Of a DNA stretch of 64,000 bases, positions 20,947 through 32,764 are shown in pieces. A program made the translations under genes and the position numbers. The notes beneath the pieces are model-generated. The model worked only from the letters and a program-made list of their open reading frames with translations. It was not told the origin of the DNA and did not search any database. Origin of the DNA: Larix kaempferi (Eukaryota; Streptophyta; Pinopsida; Pinales; Pinaceae); contig BSBM01000904.1 of NCBI GenBank assembly GCA_027924585.1, positions 20,979,001-21,043,000 on the forward strand, in the 5' to 3' direction. Each line of letters starts with the position of its first letter. Positions within the stretch are counted from its first letter, which is position 1.

Positions 20947-22290
20947 ATGGAAGGACCAGAAGAGTCTGCTGAGGACAGGTCCCATAATAATGAACAGAAT
21001 AATAATGAACAAGGACACATTAATGCAGAAAATTTATTTGTTGAATTGAATGATGATTCATCTGAATTGATAAGGACAGTAAAAGATTTAAAAATAGAGA
21101 TAAAAACTATTAAGGAGGAGAATGAATGAATCCTGAAAGCTCGAGAGGAGCTGAATCAAATCCTATTGGATAAATTTCATAACAACGATAAGGATAAAAT
21201 AACAGAAAATAATTATGAATCTGGAATTATGTCCTACCAACTTAAGGTTAAAAAGTTAAAACTGGCTAATTATGACAGCAGCTCTTCTTCTGAATTTTAT
21301 GAAAAAGCACGCAGGAAAAAGCACAAATATTCCAATGATGATAGTGACAGTGATTGCTACACTAAAAAGAAGAAGTACAAGCCATACGAAGAAATTTTTG
21401 GTGAGTTTAAAAAGATCAAACCACCAACTTTTAATGGAGAAACATAAAAGAGTGAGGTAGCTGAAGCATGGCTGTCTGGTATGAATAAATATTTTCAAAT
21501 CTACAACTACTCAAGTCATTTAAAAACTAAAATGACAATTTATAATCTGACTGGAAAAGCAGACATATGGTGGCAAGATCTGAAACGAGTAAGAGGTTTA
21601 AAAGAGAAAAGTGTAAGCTGGAGTAATTTAAGAAATATTTTAAAAGAAAGTTTTTGTCGGAACGGTATTATGAGGAATGAGCTAAAGAGTTTTATGAGTT
21701 AAAGTTAGGTTCCATGGATATGAGGGAATTAAGCAGCAAGTTTTTAAATTTATTAAGGTATGTGCCTTACATCACTGAAGAAAAGCCTAAGGTACAGAGA
21801 TTTCTGAGTTGTTTTCCCTCTCATATAAAGGACAGAATTGAGTATGATGATCCTAGAACTCTTGAAGAGGCCATGAGAAAAGCAAATATCTATTATGAAC
21901 AAAACACGAAAAGGTAAGGCATACCAAGCTGGAAAGTAAAGAAGCTTAATAATTTTGAACAAAGGAAAACACATTTTTCTTTTAATTGCAACTTTGGAAA
22001 TAGTAATTCACATAATTATTCTAACAGAAAATATCAAGGGAATAATTCAAGAGGTAATGTACAGTCAAATTTTACAGCTGCAAGAAACAGGGATCCACCT
22101 AAAACTTTTGTTAAAAACAATGAACATAAAGAAACTGTTAAATGTTGGGACTGTCAAGGACCTCACTATGCATCAAACTGCCCACTCAGAAAGAAGACCG
22201 TTAGCAACATACACACAATACAGGAGGAGGCTACTGTTGGTGACCTAGCAAGGGAAATTCCCAGAATCAATGCAGCCTTGGAAAACAGAT
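20947..22290 (+). pseudogene. Gypsy gag (capsid/nucleocapsid), broken
   Basis: The likely start is the ATG at 20947, soon after the leader. An acidic, Asn-rich N-terminus and a charged coiled-coil-like stretch come first. The retroviral-type capsid domain follows (P-P-T-F-N-G-E, then A-W-L-S-G-M-N-K-Y-F, then A-D-I-W-W-Q-D-L). A CCHC zinc knuckle (C-W-D-C-Q-G-P-H-Y-A-S-N-C) lies near 22143-22182. Stops interrupt at about 21127, 21445 and 21915, and a frameshift lies near 21700. From 21714 onward the frame is the same as that of protease and RT. Confidence 0.9.
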
Positions 22291-22310
22291 AGACTGATCA
22301 TCAAACTTCC

Positions 22311-22856
22311 ATGGTGGAAGTAGAAGGTATGCTGAAAAATAAACCCATTTCTATTTTAATTGATCCCAGAGCAAGTCTTAGCTATGTGTCACTTGATTTA
22401 GTAAAATGTTGCAATTTGGAAATAGACAAGTTTGAAAAGTCATGGTTGGTCCAATTAGCTACTGGAGCTAAAAGAAAGGTGACTGATTATGTAAAAGAGT
22501 GTGAATTATTGATGAATCAGTTTAGGACTCAGGTTAAGCTGAATGTGTTACCTTTAGGTTCTTACGATGTTCTGATTGGAATGGATTGGCTTGAAAAGCA
22601 TAGGGTAGTGTTAAACTGTTTTGAAAAGACTTTTACTTGTTTGAATGATAAATGTGAAACTGTAACAGTAAAAAGAATTCATAGAAAGACTTCTCTTAGA
22701 CAAATTTCTGCTTTGCAAGTTAAAAAGGTTGTTCGAAAAGGGTGCAAATTATTTGTTGTAAATGTAATTAATGACGAACAATCAACTAAGGAAGATAAGT
22801 TAAAGTTGGAAGACATACCCATTCTAAAGGAAATTTCTGATGTATTCCCGGAATAA
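22311..22856 (+). pseudogene. Gypsy aspartic protease (active site degraded)
   Basis: The fold motifs are visible: I-S-I-L-I-D near residue 15, and the V-L-I-G-M-D-W-L-E-K-H segment that closes the domain. The catalytic D-S-G (or D-T-G) reads D-P-R, so the enzyme would be inactive. The frame ends at a stop just after D-V-F-P-E, the usual junction to RT. Confidence 0.9.
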
Positions 22857-23814
22857 ATTCCAGGACTACCTCCGAAAAGGGAACTATATTTCACCATTGA
22901 GTTAGTATTGGGAGCAGTACCAAACTCAAAGGCTCCTTACAGAATGGACATTCTGGAGCTTAATGAACTTAAATCACAGCTTAAGGAACTGATTGATAAA
23001 AATTATATAAGGGGAAGCGTGTCTCCGTGGGGAGCACCTGTCATTTTTGTTAAAAAGAAGGACGAAACTATGCGTTTATGCATATATTGCCGTCAGTTAA
23101 ATAAAATGACCATAAAGAACAGATATCCTTTGCCCCGTATTGATGATTTGTTTGATCAACTACGCGTCACGAAGATATTTTCTAAGATAGAATTGAGGTC
23201 AGGGTACCATCAAGTCAGAATTAAAGATGAGGACATCTTTAAGACTGCTTTTAGAACCCGATACAGGCACTACGAGTTCATGGTTATGCATTTTGGGCTA
23301 ACCAACGCCCCAACAGTTTTCATGTATCTTATGAATGATGTTTTACATCAGTAATTAGATAAGTTTGTAATTGTTTTCATTCATGACATTCTAATTTATT
23401 CTAAGACTAAAGAAGAACATGATGAACACTTAAAAATAATTTTACAAGTGTTAAGAGAACACCAACTTTATGCTAAGTTCAACAAATGTGATTTCTTCAA
23501 AAGATAAAATACAGTATCTAGGGCATGTGATATCCAATGATGGAATCGCAGTAGACCCAGACAACATAAAAGCAATTATTGAATGGCATGCCCCTAAAGA
23601 CGTAACTGGTGTACGATCTTTTATGGGAATAACAGGTTACTATTGTAAATTTATAGAAGGATTCTCTTGAATAGCGACTCCTATAACCTCTTTACAAAAG
23701 AAAGGTAAGAAATTTATTTGGGATAAAAAATGTGAAGAAAGTTTTAAGAAATTAAAAGAACTGTTAACAACCGCACCTATTCTAAAAGTTGCGGACCCAA
23801 ACAAGGATTTCATT
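22857..23814 (+). pseudogene. Gypsy reverse transcriptase (catalytic residues lost)
   Basis: In order: [46 protein letters not shown] and F-G-L-T-N-A-P. The first catalytic Asp has become Glu (K-I-E-L for K-I-D-L). The Y/F-x-D-D box reads F-I-H-D, so a second Asp is lost as well. A stop follows H-Q at about 23352, and a frameshift near 23460-23500 moves the connection region (Y-L-G-H-V-I-S, R-S-F-M-G-I-T-G-Y-Y) to another frame. Confidence 0.93.
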
Positions 23815-24321
23815 GTGTGCACTGATGCATCCAATGATGGACTTGGCGGAGTCTTAACACAAGAAGGTCATGTGATTGCCTATGAGTCTAGGAAGTTAAA
23901 GATTCATGAGAATAACTATGCAACTTACGACTTAGAGTTGGCTGCCGTGATACATGCGTTAAAAATGTGGCGCCATCACTTAATCCGAAGAAAGTTTACA
24001 CTAATGACAAATAATAAAGGTTTAAAATACTTGTTGGATCAACCAAAATTGAACGCAAGGCAAGCTAGGTGGCTAGCTTTCCTTAGCGAATATGATTTTA
24101 AGATTCAACACATTAAAGGTAAAGAAAATAAAGTTGTTGATTCCTTAAGTAGAAATGCTAGATTAAATTTTGTGGTAGCAATCAATACTTATAAAACAAA
24201 TTTAAAAAATCAGGTTAAAGAAGGAATCAAAATGGATGAAAAATATCAGAAACTACATGAAAAAGTTGTTGAAGATGATTATGAAAATTTAATAATAGAT
24301 TTCAGAATTGATGAAAGATGA
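23815..24321 (+). pseudogene. Gypsy RNase H
   Basis: Starts at T-D-A-S-N-D-G-L-G-G-V-L with the first catalytic Asp, then E-L-A-A-V with the Glu. The third acidic site reads M-T-N-N-K-G-L instead of T-D-H-K, so it is lost. The domain ends with K-E-N-K-V-V-D-S-L-S-R, the counterpart of the K-E-N-x-x-A-D-A-L-S-R motif, with the final Asp kept. A stop follows at 24319. Confidence 0.9.
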
Positions 24322-24324
24322 TTA

Positions 24325-25458
24325 ATGTTGTATAAAAACAGACTTTATGTGCCCAATATTGCTAAAATCAAGTTGTTGATTTTAAATGAAATACACAAAA
24401 GTCCATACTTAGGGCATCCTGGTTACCAAAAGACAAAAACAATGCTGAGAAAGGATTACTTTTGGCCAAATATGAAAAATGAGGTAGCTGAATACATTGC
24501 TAGGTGTATGGAATGTCAGCAAATAAAGGCTGAACATCAACACCCAGCTGGATTATTGCATCAATTTCCAATTCTAGATTGGAAGTGGAAAATAATTAGT
24601 ATTGATTTTATAACTGGTTTACCTAAAAATCAGAAATAGAATGTTTCCATAATGGTTATTGTGGATAAGCTTAGTAAAGCATCCCATTTTATACCTGTTA
24701 AAACAACTTACAAGGCTGCTAACATTGCTAAAATTTTTATGAAACAAATTTTTCGTTTGCTTGAGATTCCAAAAGTTATCATTTTTGACAAAGACTCTAA
24801 GTTTACAGGAAATTTCTGGAAGTCTTTATTTAAAGGTTTAGATACTACTTTAAATTTCAGTACATCATTTCATCCGCAAACGGATGGGCAGACAGAAAGA
24901 TTCAATCAGATTCTTGAAGATATGTTAAGAATGTATGTTAGAGATCAGCGAGGTAAATGGGAAGAATATTTGTATCTTGCTGAGTTTTCTTATAATAACC
25001 ATTGCCAAACTTTAGCAAAACTCAGTCCCTTTGAAATTCTATATGGCAGAAAATGTAATACTCCTATTTTATGGAGTAATCCAGTTGACAAGTTGATGTT
25101 AGGACTTGAGTTATTAAAAGAAATGGAACTAACAGTGAAACAGGTTCAAGGCAATTTGAAAATTGCACAAGATAGACAGAAAAGTCATGCAGATCTCAAA
25201 AGAACTCAGAAAGAGTTTCAAGTTGGTGAACATGTCTTCCTCAAGGTAAAACCTAAAAAGAGCTCCTCAAAGTTAGGAAGTTGTGCTAAACTAGCACCAA
25301 GGTATTGTGGACCTTTTGAAATACTGTTCAGGGTAGGACCAGTGGCTTATCAGTTGGCTTTTCCACCAAATCTTAAATTGCATAATGTATTTCATATCTC
25401 TCTTTTGAAAAAGTATGTGCATGATGCTACTCATGTGATTAATTGGAATAATATATAG
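24325..25458 (+). pseudogene. Gypsy integrase (one in-frame stop)
   Basis: The N-terminal HHCC zinc finger is complete (H-K-S-P, G-H-P-G, C-M-E-C). The catalytic core shows the first Asp in I-S-I-D-F-I-T-G-L-P, the second in I-I-F-D-K-D-S-K-F-T-G, and the Glu in D-G-Q-T-E-R, so the D,D-35-E triad is present. A stop at about 24637-24639 separates the zinc finger from most of the core; the frame resumes unchanged. The C-terminal G-P-F-E-I motif and V-F-H-I-S-L-L-K-K-Y are present. This is the best preserved gene of the element. Confidence 0.93.
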
Positions 25459-25640
25459 GTGGAACCAGAAGGAGATTTTCCAGTGGAATCAGATTGTATC
25501 CTCGACAAGAGGGAAATTTTGCTTTGTAATCATACTATTGGACAGGAAAAGGTGCAATGGGAGCACCTTAGTCCAGATGAAGCAACCTGAGAATTTGAAA
25601 GTAATATGCGGGTGGCATATCCAAATCTGTTCTAGGAAGA
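25459..25640 (+). pseudogene. Chromodomain-like integrase tail
   Basis: Same frame after a stop at 25456-25458: I-L-D-K-R-E, then V-Q-W-E-H-L-S-P-D-E-A-T, a stop in the place of a usual Trp, then A-Y-P-N-L-F. This is the layout of the group II chromodomain of plant chromoviruses, which guides insertion toward particular chromatin. Two stops disable it. Confidence 0.7.
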
Positions 25641-25685
25641 TTTAGAGGATGATGATTAAGGCAACATCGAGGACGATGTTGAACT

Positions 25686-25699
25686 TAAGAGGGGGTGTT
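25686..25699 (+). other. Gypsy polypurine tract
   Basis: AAGAGGGGGTGTT immediately precedes the right LTR (TGTCACATAACC). Confidence 0.75.
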
Positions 25700-28600
25700 T
25701 GTCACATAACCAAATTCTGAACATTTTATGTTATGAGAAAAACATTATGTTTTATGTTATTGTAAAGTTTTATGATTATTGACCAAGTGGGGTCAAGGAT
25801 GACTGTAATTAATTACTCTGAATATTTTACTTTTAATAAATAGCAAGTGGAGACAAATATCCAAAGGAGGCTATTGAATGAGTGTTCACTGGCCCACTAG
25901 GGGGAATGGACTGGGGTGGAGAGCAAACTGACACTTGGAAGCACCCTCAACTCACTTCTAGCTGTTGCAGGGGGAAACTTCCCTACTTTTATGGTCATGT
26001 TCCCTAAGAAAGTGGAACTGAGCAGGTGGCTCATTCACTAAAGAAACTGACGAAAGACCTAGGCATGATTTATCTACCCATCGAATTCAGCAGGAGGCTG
26101 TTCAGTTTTTACCTTGTGATAATTTCTAAAAGAGAGAGACAAGAGAGGAAAAGAGATTCGATGAGGGAAAGCTAGTAAGTGATTGAGTGAGTTAAGACTG
26201 CATTCTGAACTAGTGCAGCCACATTGTTGAGTTCAATATCGTTAAAGGAAGAATTATTACTGTTAAGTACTACTGCTGAGCTGCAAAGGAATTTATTCCA
26301 TTCTTCACACAGCATCTTCGTCTCGGTGGTTTAGTGAATAGGCTCGGGGGTCCTAAGGCAAGTGATTTGGCTATCTTCAGGAGAAGGTTGGGTGGAACGG
26401 GCTCCTTTGGATGTTTGTTACCCTCTATTGTTAACAGGTTTTCATTGTGTTATCTTATTTATTTTCGGTCATATTAGTTTTATGAATGCTTTAATTGTGA
26501 ACTATTATCTACTTCAGAAAATTGTCTTTATTTATCTATTAGATTAGAATGTTGATTTGAAGGTTCAATTCTGAATAATGAAATTATCATTGAATGAAAT
26601 ACGTCTCTGCATTTTTCCACACACTGTTTAAGTGTCGTACTGTAGTACAAAGAAGTCAAATTTAAAATAGATTTGAATAATGATATATTATAGATAGATT
26701 TGAATGATTGGATATCATAAATAAAATCTGTTTTATTTCAGTACAACTTTTCTGTCTTGGTTTCAGTAAAACATTACAAAATCCTAACTGGAAAAACTAG
26801 ATATTTCTACCCATAGCTTAGCAACAGAACTATCAATACAATTATACATATGTATAATCTTTCTTGCTTGTATACAAAATTATGATGTAAAAACCTACCT
26901 TATAAACATTATAAAATAGGGCAAATTTCATATTTATCTCACATATAGTTTAAAATTTATAGTATCTCACTGTTATACAGAAATAATAATCCTCGAATCA
27001 ACTTACTCGCATAACATTATTTTCTTTTATAAATAATTTCTAAACAGTATTATTGCAAGTAACAATATCAAAATACCATTTAAACGAGCTCAGAAAACTC
27101 TTTAAAATCTAACTCATTTTATAAATAATTTATGTTGCAAAACCCTAGTAGTATCGTATTTCCATAATACAAGTTGGGTATCTATTTAAAACAAATAGAA
27201 AGCAGTAAATTTATCTTGTACCGAAAGACTATTCTTTTACATACTTTTCAAATAACTTAAACCATAAGTATCAAGCTTCGTTTCACCATATTTATCCACC
27301 TAAATATTTACATAGAGATCTTGCAATCACGCTGAATCATAAAACCCTTTCAACAAAATTATCATTTATTTCAAACCATTAAAATATACTAAGATTAACC
27401 AAGCAATAGTAACCCTAAAGAGTCTATCGACCATCCCAGGGTTGAAAACCCTGTTCGTAATCCACAACTAGGAGTACTGTAATAACATTGCATTCAATTC
27501 CAAAACAAGAAGGTAATACAAGACCAGGGTTCGATACCCGTAAGGGTTCACCCAAACGGATCTAAACTTTTATAAAATTATAAACACAACCATTACAGGT
27601 TCCTATTACGCAGGTGTGCAGGGTTCGAGTCTCGACTCGCCTTAATGCACATATTAATTTATAAGCTATCAAATTAAATATTAAATACATAAAAGGTTCA
27701 GGGTTCAAAACCCTTCGCTTTCCACGAATTAACCTTCAACATTGTAAACAGTTATGGTAGGGTTTCCAACCCTGCTTTACGTTCAATTTTGGAAACAACT
27801 CTTACAAACAAACAAACATAACCATTTGCCAATAGAGACGAGCTTAGCCCTAAAACACTTGTAGCTTGTATCAAAATCTATTCATTACAAAAAATGACGA
27901 AAATGCTGAGAGCATATCTCTGAATTGGTATTTCAAACTATATTTTGATATCTGGAAAAATCATTTATATTTATCCATAAAAATTCATATACAAACAGTA
28001 ACGAAGGGAAGCGTTGAGAAACCAATGCAAGTCAAGGTTCAAGGGTTCAACCCTTACTGTACAAAATTCCATACGGCTTACAAGTTTACAACCAACTGTA
28101 AAAACAAATTACAAGTTAAAAAGAAATCTCAGCAAAACCAAAATGAGACCGGCATCAGTGCCAAGCTTCACCATATTCTTCCGAGTTACAAATAGATGCC
28201 CATAGGAAGTCACCGAGGCTTAATAGGGCCAAGAAGCTCTTATCCCACTCTTGCCAACCGTAAACAACAGCCGAGGAAACAACCTGTCAAGATTATCAAC
28301 AAAGCAACTGGTTAAACCATGTTATAAAAGAAGTAACTCAAATACTTTATTTTTAAAATTGAGGTATCATTACAATACTCAACAAAACACTTAAGGGTGA
28401 CCGTGAGTTTTTCTTCGATTCATCAGCACGTCTGAGCAGATACCAAGAACTTCACCAACGAACGCAGTGGTGGTGCTTACAACACCAAACCCATGGTACA
28501 AAGATTCACCTTCGAACCCAGTCAGGTTTGGAAACTTTTGAGACTCTGGTTCATATAGCCTGTAGTTAACAAAGTTACAAGCTGCGAGGTCTCAGTATCG

Positions 28601-29258
28601 AAACCCTGGAGGAACTATAATAGTCATTTACAAACCCTAAAAACTCGAGATCCTGTCGGCCTCTCCTCCCACCTTCGGTGCCAAATGAATGTTCTGAGTT
28701 AAGCCTCGTTGAGGTCAATCAAAACATAGCTAGGGTTTAACACAAAACCAAAGAACCATGACGTGAAGTCTTTCCACGAGGTCGCCAGCGGGCTTTCAAC
28801 CAAAACCACATTAAATAACATTTAAGTATTACAGCTACCAGATCCTAGTACTCCTGCCAACGCAGAGTTCCACCATGGTTAAATTCGTGGTCTATTGCTA
28901 GGTATATGCATATAGTATATAGTTCCACTTTAGAGCAATTCGTGGACCACACTATGCATATAGCATATAGTATATATATTTGCATTTAGTTTATAGCACA
29001 TAGCTTATAACATATAGTTAGGTATTGTTACAAAATCTTCACAATACAAGTTTGTAATTCATGGTCGTAACATTGCCATATTAAAACATCCATGTATAAA
29101 AACTATAGTTTGATATTCGAATGCATTTAAGCTATGACATTAATACCATTAAAACAATATTGTATAAGAATGATTTTGAATGTGAAGTTTAAACTCTATG
29201 GAAATCATAAGTGAATACATAGGACATTAATAAGCTATGTAAAATGTATGCAGCTCGA

Positions 29259-29292
<34 letters not shown>

Positions 29293-29949
29293 ATAACATC
29301 GTATTGAATAAAATCCTTAAATTAATGATCATGGCTAGCGTAGGTCTTACCCTTGTACAAGTAAAGTTCTCTATATAACATTTGTACTTAACATTGAAGG
29401 CTAATTGAAGTACAACAAAGTCATTTTAACTTACACCGATTATGCTTCAGTTTGAAATCTCACTCTTACCTGTGATCTATAACAGAAGGTTTAAGTGCGT
29501 TAGCTAGCTAGTAGCTAAGTAAGCCTTGGGGTACCCATAGGACCCCCTTCATCAAACAGGAAAAGCAAACAGTTAGTATTTATGATTAAAACAATAATGT
29601 AGAATGAGCTAAGTTAAGTGACGATGTTTATACATATAATAAGTATCCACGATTATTCAGATAACAAAGATAGTATTAAAACATCCAACATGTCATCCCA
29701 ACATTATTAAATGCATTCATTCATTCGCTTGCAATAAAGACATTTACAACCAAAATATAAACATAACATGTAATTGAGGTAAAGTAATTATAACATTAAC
29801 GACTAAGTGAAGAATGTGTCGTTATAATACATAATAAGTCTATGGTTAAATGAATTAAATTATCATTAACAATACTTCCGCATAACAAATATAAGAATTT
29901 AATGCTACTCAAAATTTTTTAATTTTTTGTGAAATTTGGGGATGTTACA
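25700..29949 (+). repeat. Gypsy right LTR (4250 bp)
   Basis: Full-length partner of the left LTR, with the same palindrome series (about 27430-28060) and a microsatellite at about 29259-29293. Followed by the target duplication TCGAC. Confidence 0.93.
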
Positions 29950-30490
29950 TCGACTCCCCCTTGCTTTGTACTTTTGTAGGATACTTGATTTCATAAGTCT
30001 TGTTGAATGTTATAGTTGAACCATCGTCACTTGTTCTACAAGATAAGTCTCATCATTCTTTGTTTGTAGGTGATCGTACGCGATATTTCCTACAAGTCAA
30101 ATTCAGTTGCATGATTAGAAACATTTCATAGTTTCCAAAACATATTAATAATGATAAATTCTTATGCATAAAAACATAGGTCTCACAATCATGCAACTAT
30201 GTTAGGCAATGCGTCAACACAACATTCATCCATAACCCGTATTCATACGGTAACTTTGTAGATGCCTTCCATCTCTACCAGAACATTATTAAGAGCATGC
30301 ACTACTCCCAATATGTCAACAAAGAGGTTTCACTCTAGATAAGTAGCAATGGAATGTTGTATAGCACCATAGGCTACTTACCCATCACATGCATATTAGT
30401 AGTATATTGTTCATTAATGCAATTGTTCTAACATGCATACTACACTTCCACAATTGGACAATATCATTTAAACAATTTGATAAAATGACA
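29950..30490 (-). pseudogene. Copia RT start and unassigned copia interior
   Basis: Just right of the gypsy insertion the minus strand reads as the beginning of the copia RT: K-T-Y-E-I-K-Y, then, across the insertion, G-V-D-Y-D-E. The remainder to about 30490 has no recognisable integrase or other domain, so most of the region between protease and RT has been deleted or replaced. Confidence 0.6.
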
Positions 30491-30739
30491 ATTCAAATAC
30501 TTATCTTAGTTTGTTTGGTAGGATCTCTTTTGATCATAGTCTCCTTGCAGGGTTGACTGGGATGCCTGATTGTAATCTCTACTCCATTATATGACTCTGA
30601 AGACCTGTGGATTTCTTGATCATGTTGATAAAGTCTTATACACCATATATCACATAGACTTGTAGTGTCAAATTTGTTTCTAAGTGAACTTTCAATTTAT
30701 ATGAGTCACCTTCTTCAATAACAACTGCATCTTCTAAAA

Positions 30740-30860
30740 AAAACTTCATCATCTATAAAAGAAACTCTACACTCTTCCTTATCTAAAGTTGAGATATAAT
30801 GTAGGTTCTTCCTCAGGCCTGGTATATATAGTACATCCTTCATCTTATAGAACATATTCT
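30740..30860 (-). pseudogene. Copia protease C-terminal remnant
   Basis: Minus-strand frame with K-D-V-L-Y-I-P-G-L-R-K-N-L and C-R-V-S-F-I-D-D, the characteristic end of the copia protease domain (consensus V-L-Y-V-P-x-L-x-x-N-L). The catalytic D-x-G segment is absent. It lies in the expected place after the zinc knuckle. Confidence 0.75.
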
Positions 30861-30946
30861 TCTACTTCTTCCATTTGTAACTTTCTGGGAGGTTCTTCTT
30901 CTTCTTCTTCGGATAAATGAGCATGATGTCTTTTTTTATTCTTTTT

Positions 30947-31744
30947 CTATTCTTCTTTTCTTACTGGACAATCTTTAGCAATATGTCCCATCTTACCACA
31001 ATGATAGCATTGATAAGAAGAGAAGTCTCTCTGCTTGAAGTTTCCCTTCTTGTACTTCTGAAACTTCTTAGGAGGATGAAACTCCTTATGAGTTTCCTTC
31101 TGGTAGTGAGATTTTCCTTTTCCTCTTTTAGTATGGGTAGCTAGTGCTTGATCATCATCTCTGAGTAGTGCTTCTCGATTTTCCACTCTAGCTTCCTCTT
31201 GAACACATTCTTCCCATACAATTTCAAATTGTAGACTTTCATTTCTTGCACACATTGTCTGGATAAAAGATTCCCATGGTCTAGTAAGACCATTGAGAGC
31301 GGTCATCACTAATTCATCTTCATCAAGATTGTCCTTGATTGCTTCTAGTTGTTATTTGAATTGAGAAACCCTTGTAAAATATTCTTGGATAGATTCACCT
31401 TGATTCATCTTTGTACTTTTGAGTTGGGTTCTCAAATTCATCTTCCGATTAATGTTCTTTCCTTCATACATCCTTGATAGGGAATCAAACATTTCCTTAG
31501 GTTTTTTCTTGGAGGACACTTGAGGAATCAAGTGATCCTTGATGGAATCTGCTATGATTCTCTTGGCTCTAATCATGTCCTTCTTGTGCTTTTCCTTTGC
31601 TTCAACTTCTGTGGGTTCTGGCACAACTTTCTTAACATACTTCACAAGATCATTATCTTCTAGAATGAGTCCAAGTTTGTATTTCCAAGCACAAAAATTT
31701 TCTATTCCTTCCAACTTGTCATTAAGCTTAGTGCTTGGAGCCAT
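30947..31744 (-). pseudogene. Copia gag with CCHC zinc knuckle (one in-frame stop)
   Basis: The ATG at 31744 (M-A-P-S-T-K-L-N-D-K-L) is the likely start; upstream in-frame sequence reaches 31789. It shows the UBN2/gag-polypeptide pattern: A-W-K-Y-K-L near the start, W-D/M-F-D-S-L-S-R-M-Y-E-G, L-R-T-Q-L-K-S-T-K-M, then L-N-G-L-T-R-P-W-E-S-F. The CCHC knuckle C-Y-H-C-G-K-M-G-H-I-A-K-D-C lies near 30970-31012. A single stop at 31352-31354 interrupts an otherwise continuous frame. Gag packages the copia RNA into virus-like particles in the cytoplasm. Confidence 0.92.
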
Positions 31745-32136
31745 CTTATCCCGGAAAACAAAAAATGACCAAAAATTGAAATTTCTCAAAAATGAAAACT
31801 GAACTCACCAAAAGATGCTCTTGAATGAGGTGAGTATGTTGGTACAATAAGTTTTTGAAGAATCCAAGATTTAACCCCTGAAACTAGACTTGTGAAATTC
31901 TGGACTACTATTTTCTAGTTTTTTGGTTTTTCTAGTCCCAAGTCAAACTAGGGTTTGAATTTCTAGAATATTTAGCCATTGAAAAATTTCAATCTTGGTG
32001 CCAAAAGATGCGCCTAGGAGAGGCACACTTCCCAATGTCACTTGCACTCCAAAATTCTTCTTCAGTAGGAAACCCTAATTTTTATGCCCGGAGAAGGAGA
32101 GAGATTTACCTTAGTGAAAGTGCTATTTTCAGTCTA

Positions 32137-32148
32137 GCTCCGATACCA
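32137..32148 (-). other. Copia primer-binding site
   Basis: Minus-strand TGGTATCGGAGC abuts the 5' LTR end (CTTAACA), one mismatch from the initiator-Met consensus. A ~390-bp leader separates it from gag. Confidence 0.9.
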
Positions 32149-32764
32149 TGTTAAGATTATATGGTACTAAAGAATAAATTCTAACTTCATGAGCATTTAA
32201 TACATTCACAATAGCATCATAAAGAGGCTCTCTAAAAGACACACAATCACAAGGTACACAAGAATTTATCGTGGGAAACCCTCGAGGGGAAGAAAACCCA
32301 ACAAAACTTCCTCAATATAGATTACCAAAGTACAATGTCGAAATAAATAAGTCTCATAAGAAAGAGAGACAAAAACCCAAACACAAGAGCCAACATCAAT
32401 CCTCCTCCTCTTTCGCTAGCCTTCCTCTTTCTCTAATGTGCAATGCTTGAGTGAGTGAATGGTACAAATGAGAGAGTGAAACTCTCTATTTATACTTTAC
32501 TTTTCACTTGATTTTAAACCTAACTAGGTCGGCCTCACTAACTTAACTGGGCCGACCTCTCTAGGGAGACTCAAATAATATTTACATTAAACTCTTTTGG
32601 GTACTAATGACCCAACTTACAATGGAGGATTTACCTCATGACTTTTACATGACCAAGTGTAACAATGACATCCCTGAACGGAGGAAAAACATCTCCGAAG
32701 GAGGTACAATAATTACAATGTAAAGTACAAGTAGAATATTCTTTGAATTTACATTATTTCAACA
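32149..32764 (-). repeat. Copia 5' LTR
   Basis: Same termini as the 3' LTR (plus strand TGTTAAG to TTTCAACA); similar throughout, with scattered substitutions. Confidence 0.9.

Larger units (their letters stand above)
16552..29949 (+). mobile_element. Ty3-gypsy LTR retrotransposon (chromovirus, Tekay/Del-like), 13.4 kb
   Basis: Two 4.25-kb LTRs flank a 4.9-kb internal region with gag, protease, RT, RNase H, integrase and a C-terminal chromodomain-like tail, in gypsy order. The exact 5-bp target duplication TCGAC lies at 16547-16551 and 29950-29954. The primer site TGGTATCAGAGC is at 20805-20816. Long LTRs and the tail W-E-H-L-S-P-D-E-A-T resemble the Tekay/Del chromovirus lineage. Several stops, frameshifts and lost catalytic residues show it cannot be autonomous. 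It inserted in the copia RT: removing it and one TCGAC restores the motif G-V-D-Y-D-E at the RT start. Confidence 0.95.
12665..32764 (-). mobile_element. Ty1-copia LTR retrotransposon, minus strand, with nested insertions
   Basis: LTRs lie at 32149-32764 (5') and 12665-13282 (3'). The primer site TGGTATCGGAGC (initiator-Met tRNA type) abuts the 5' LTR at 32137-32148, and the polypurine tract AAGGGGGG abuts the 3' LTR (13283-13290). Inside, in minus order, are gag, a protease remnant, RT, RNase H and a long 3' minisatellite. Integrase was not found and seems deleted. A 13.4-kb gypsy element and a 496-bp TRIM have inserted into it, so the copia body without them is about 6.2 kb. Flanking bases TTAGT and TTATC match only partly, so the target duplication has decayed or the ends recombined. 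Confidence 0.9.
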
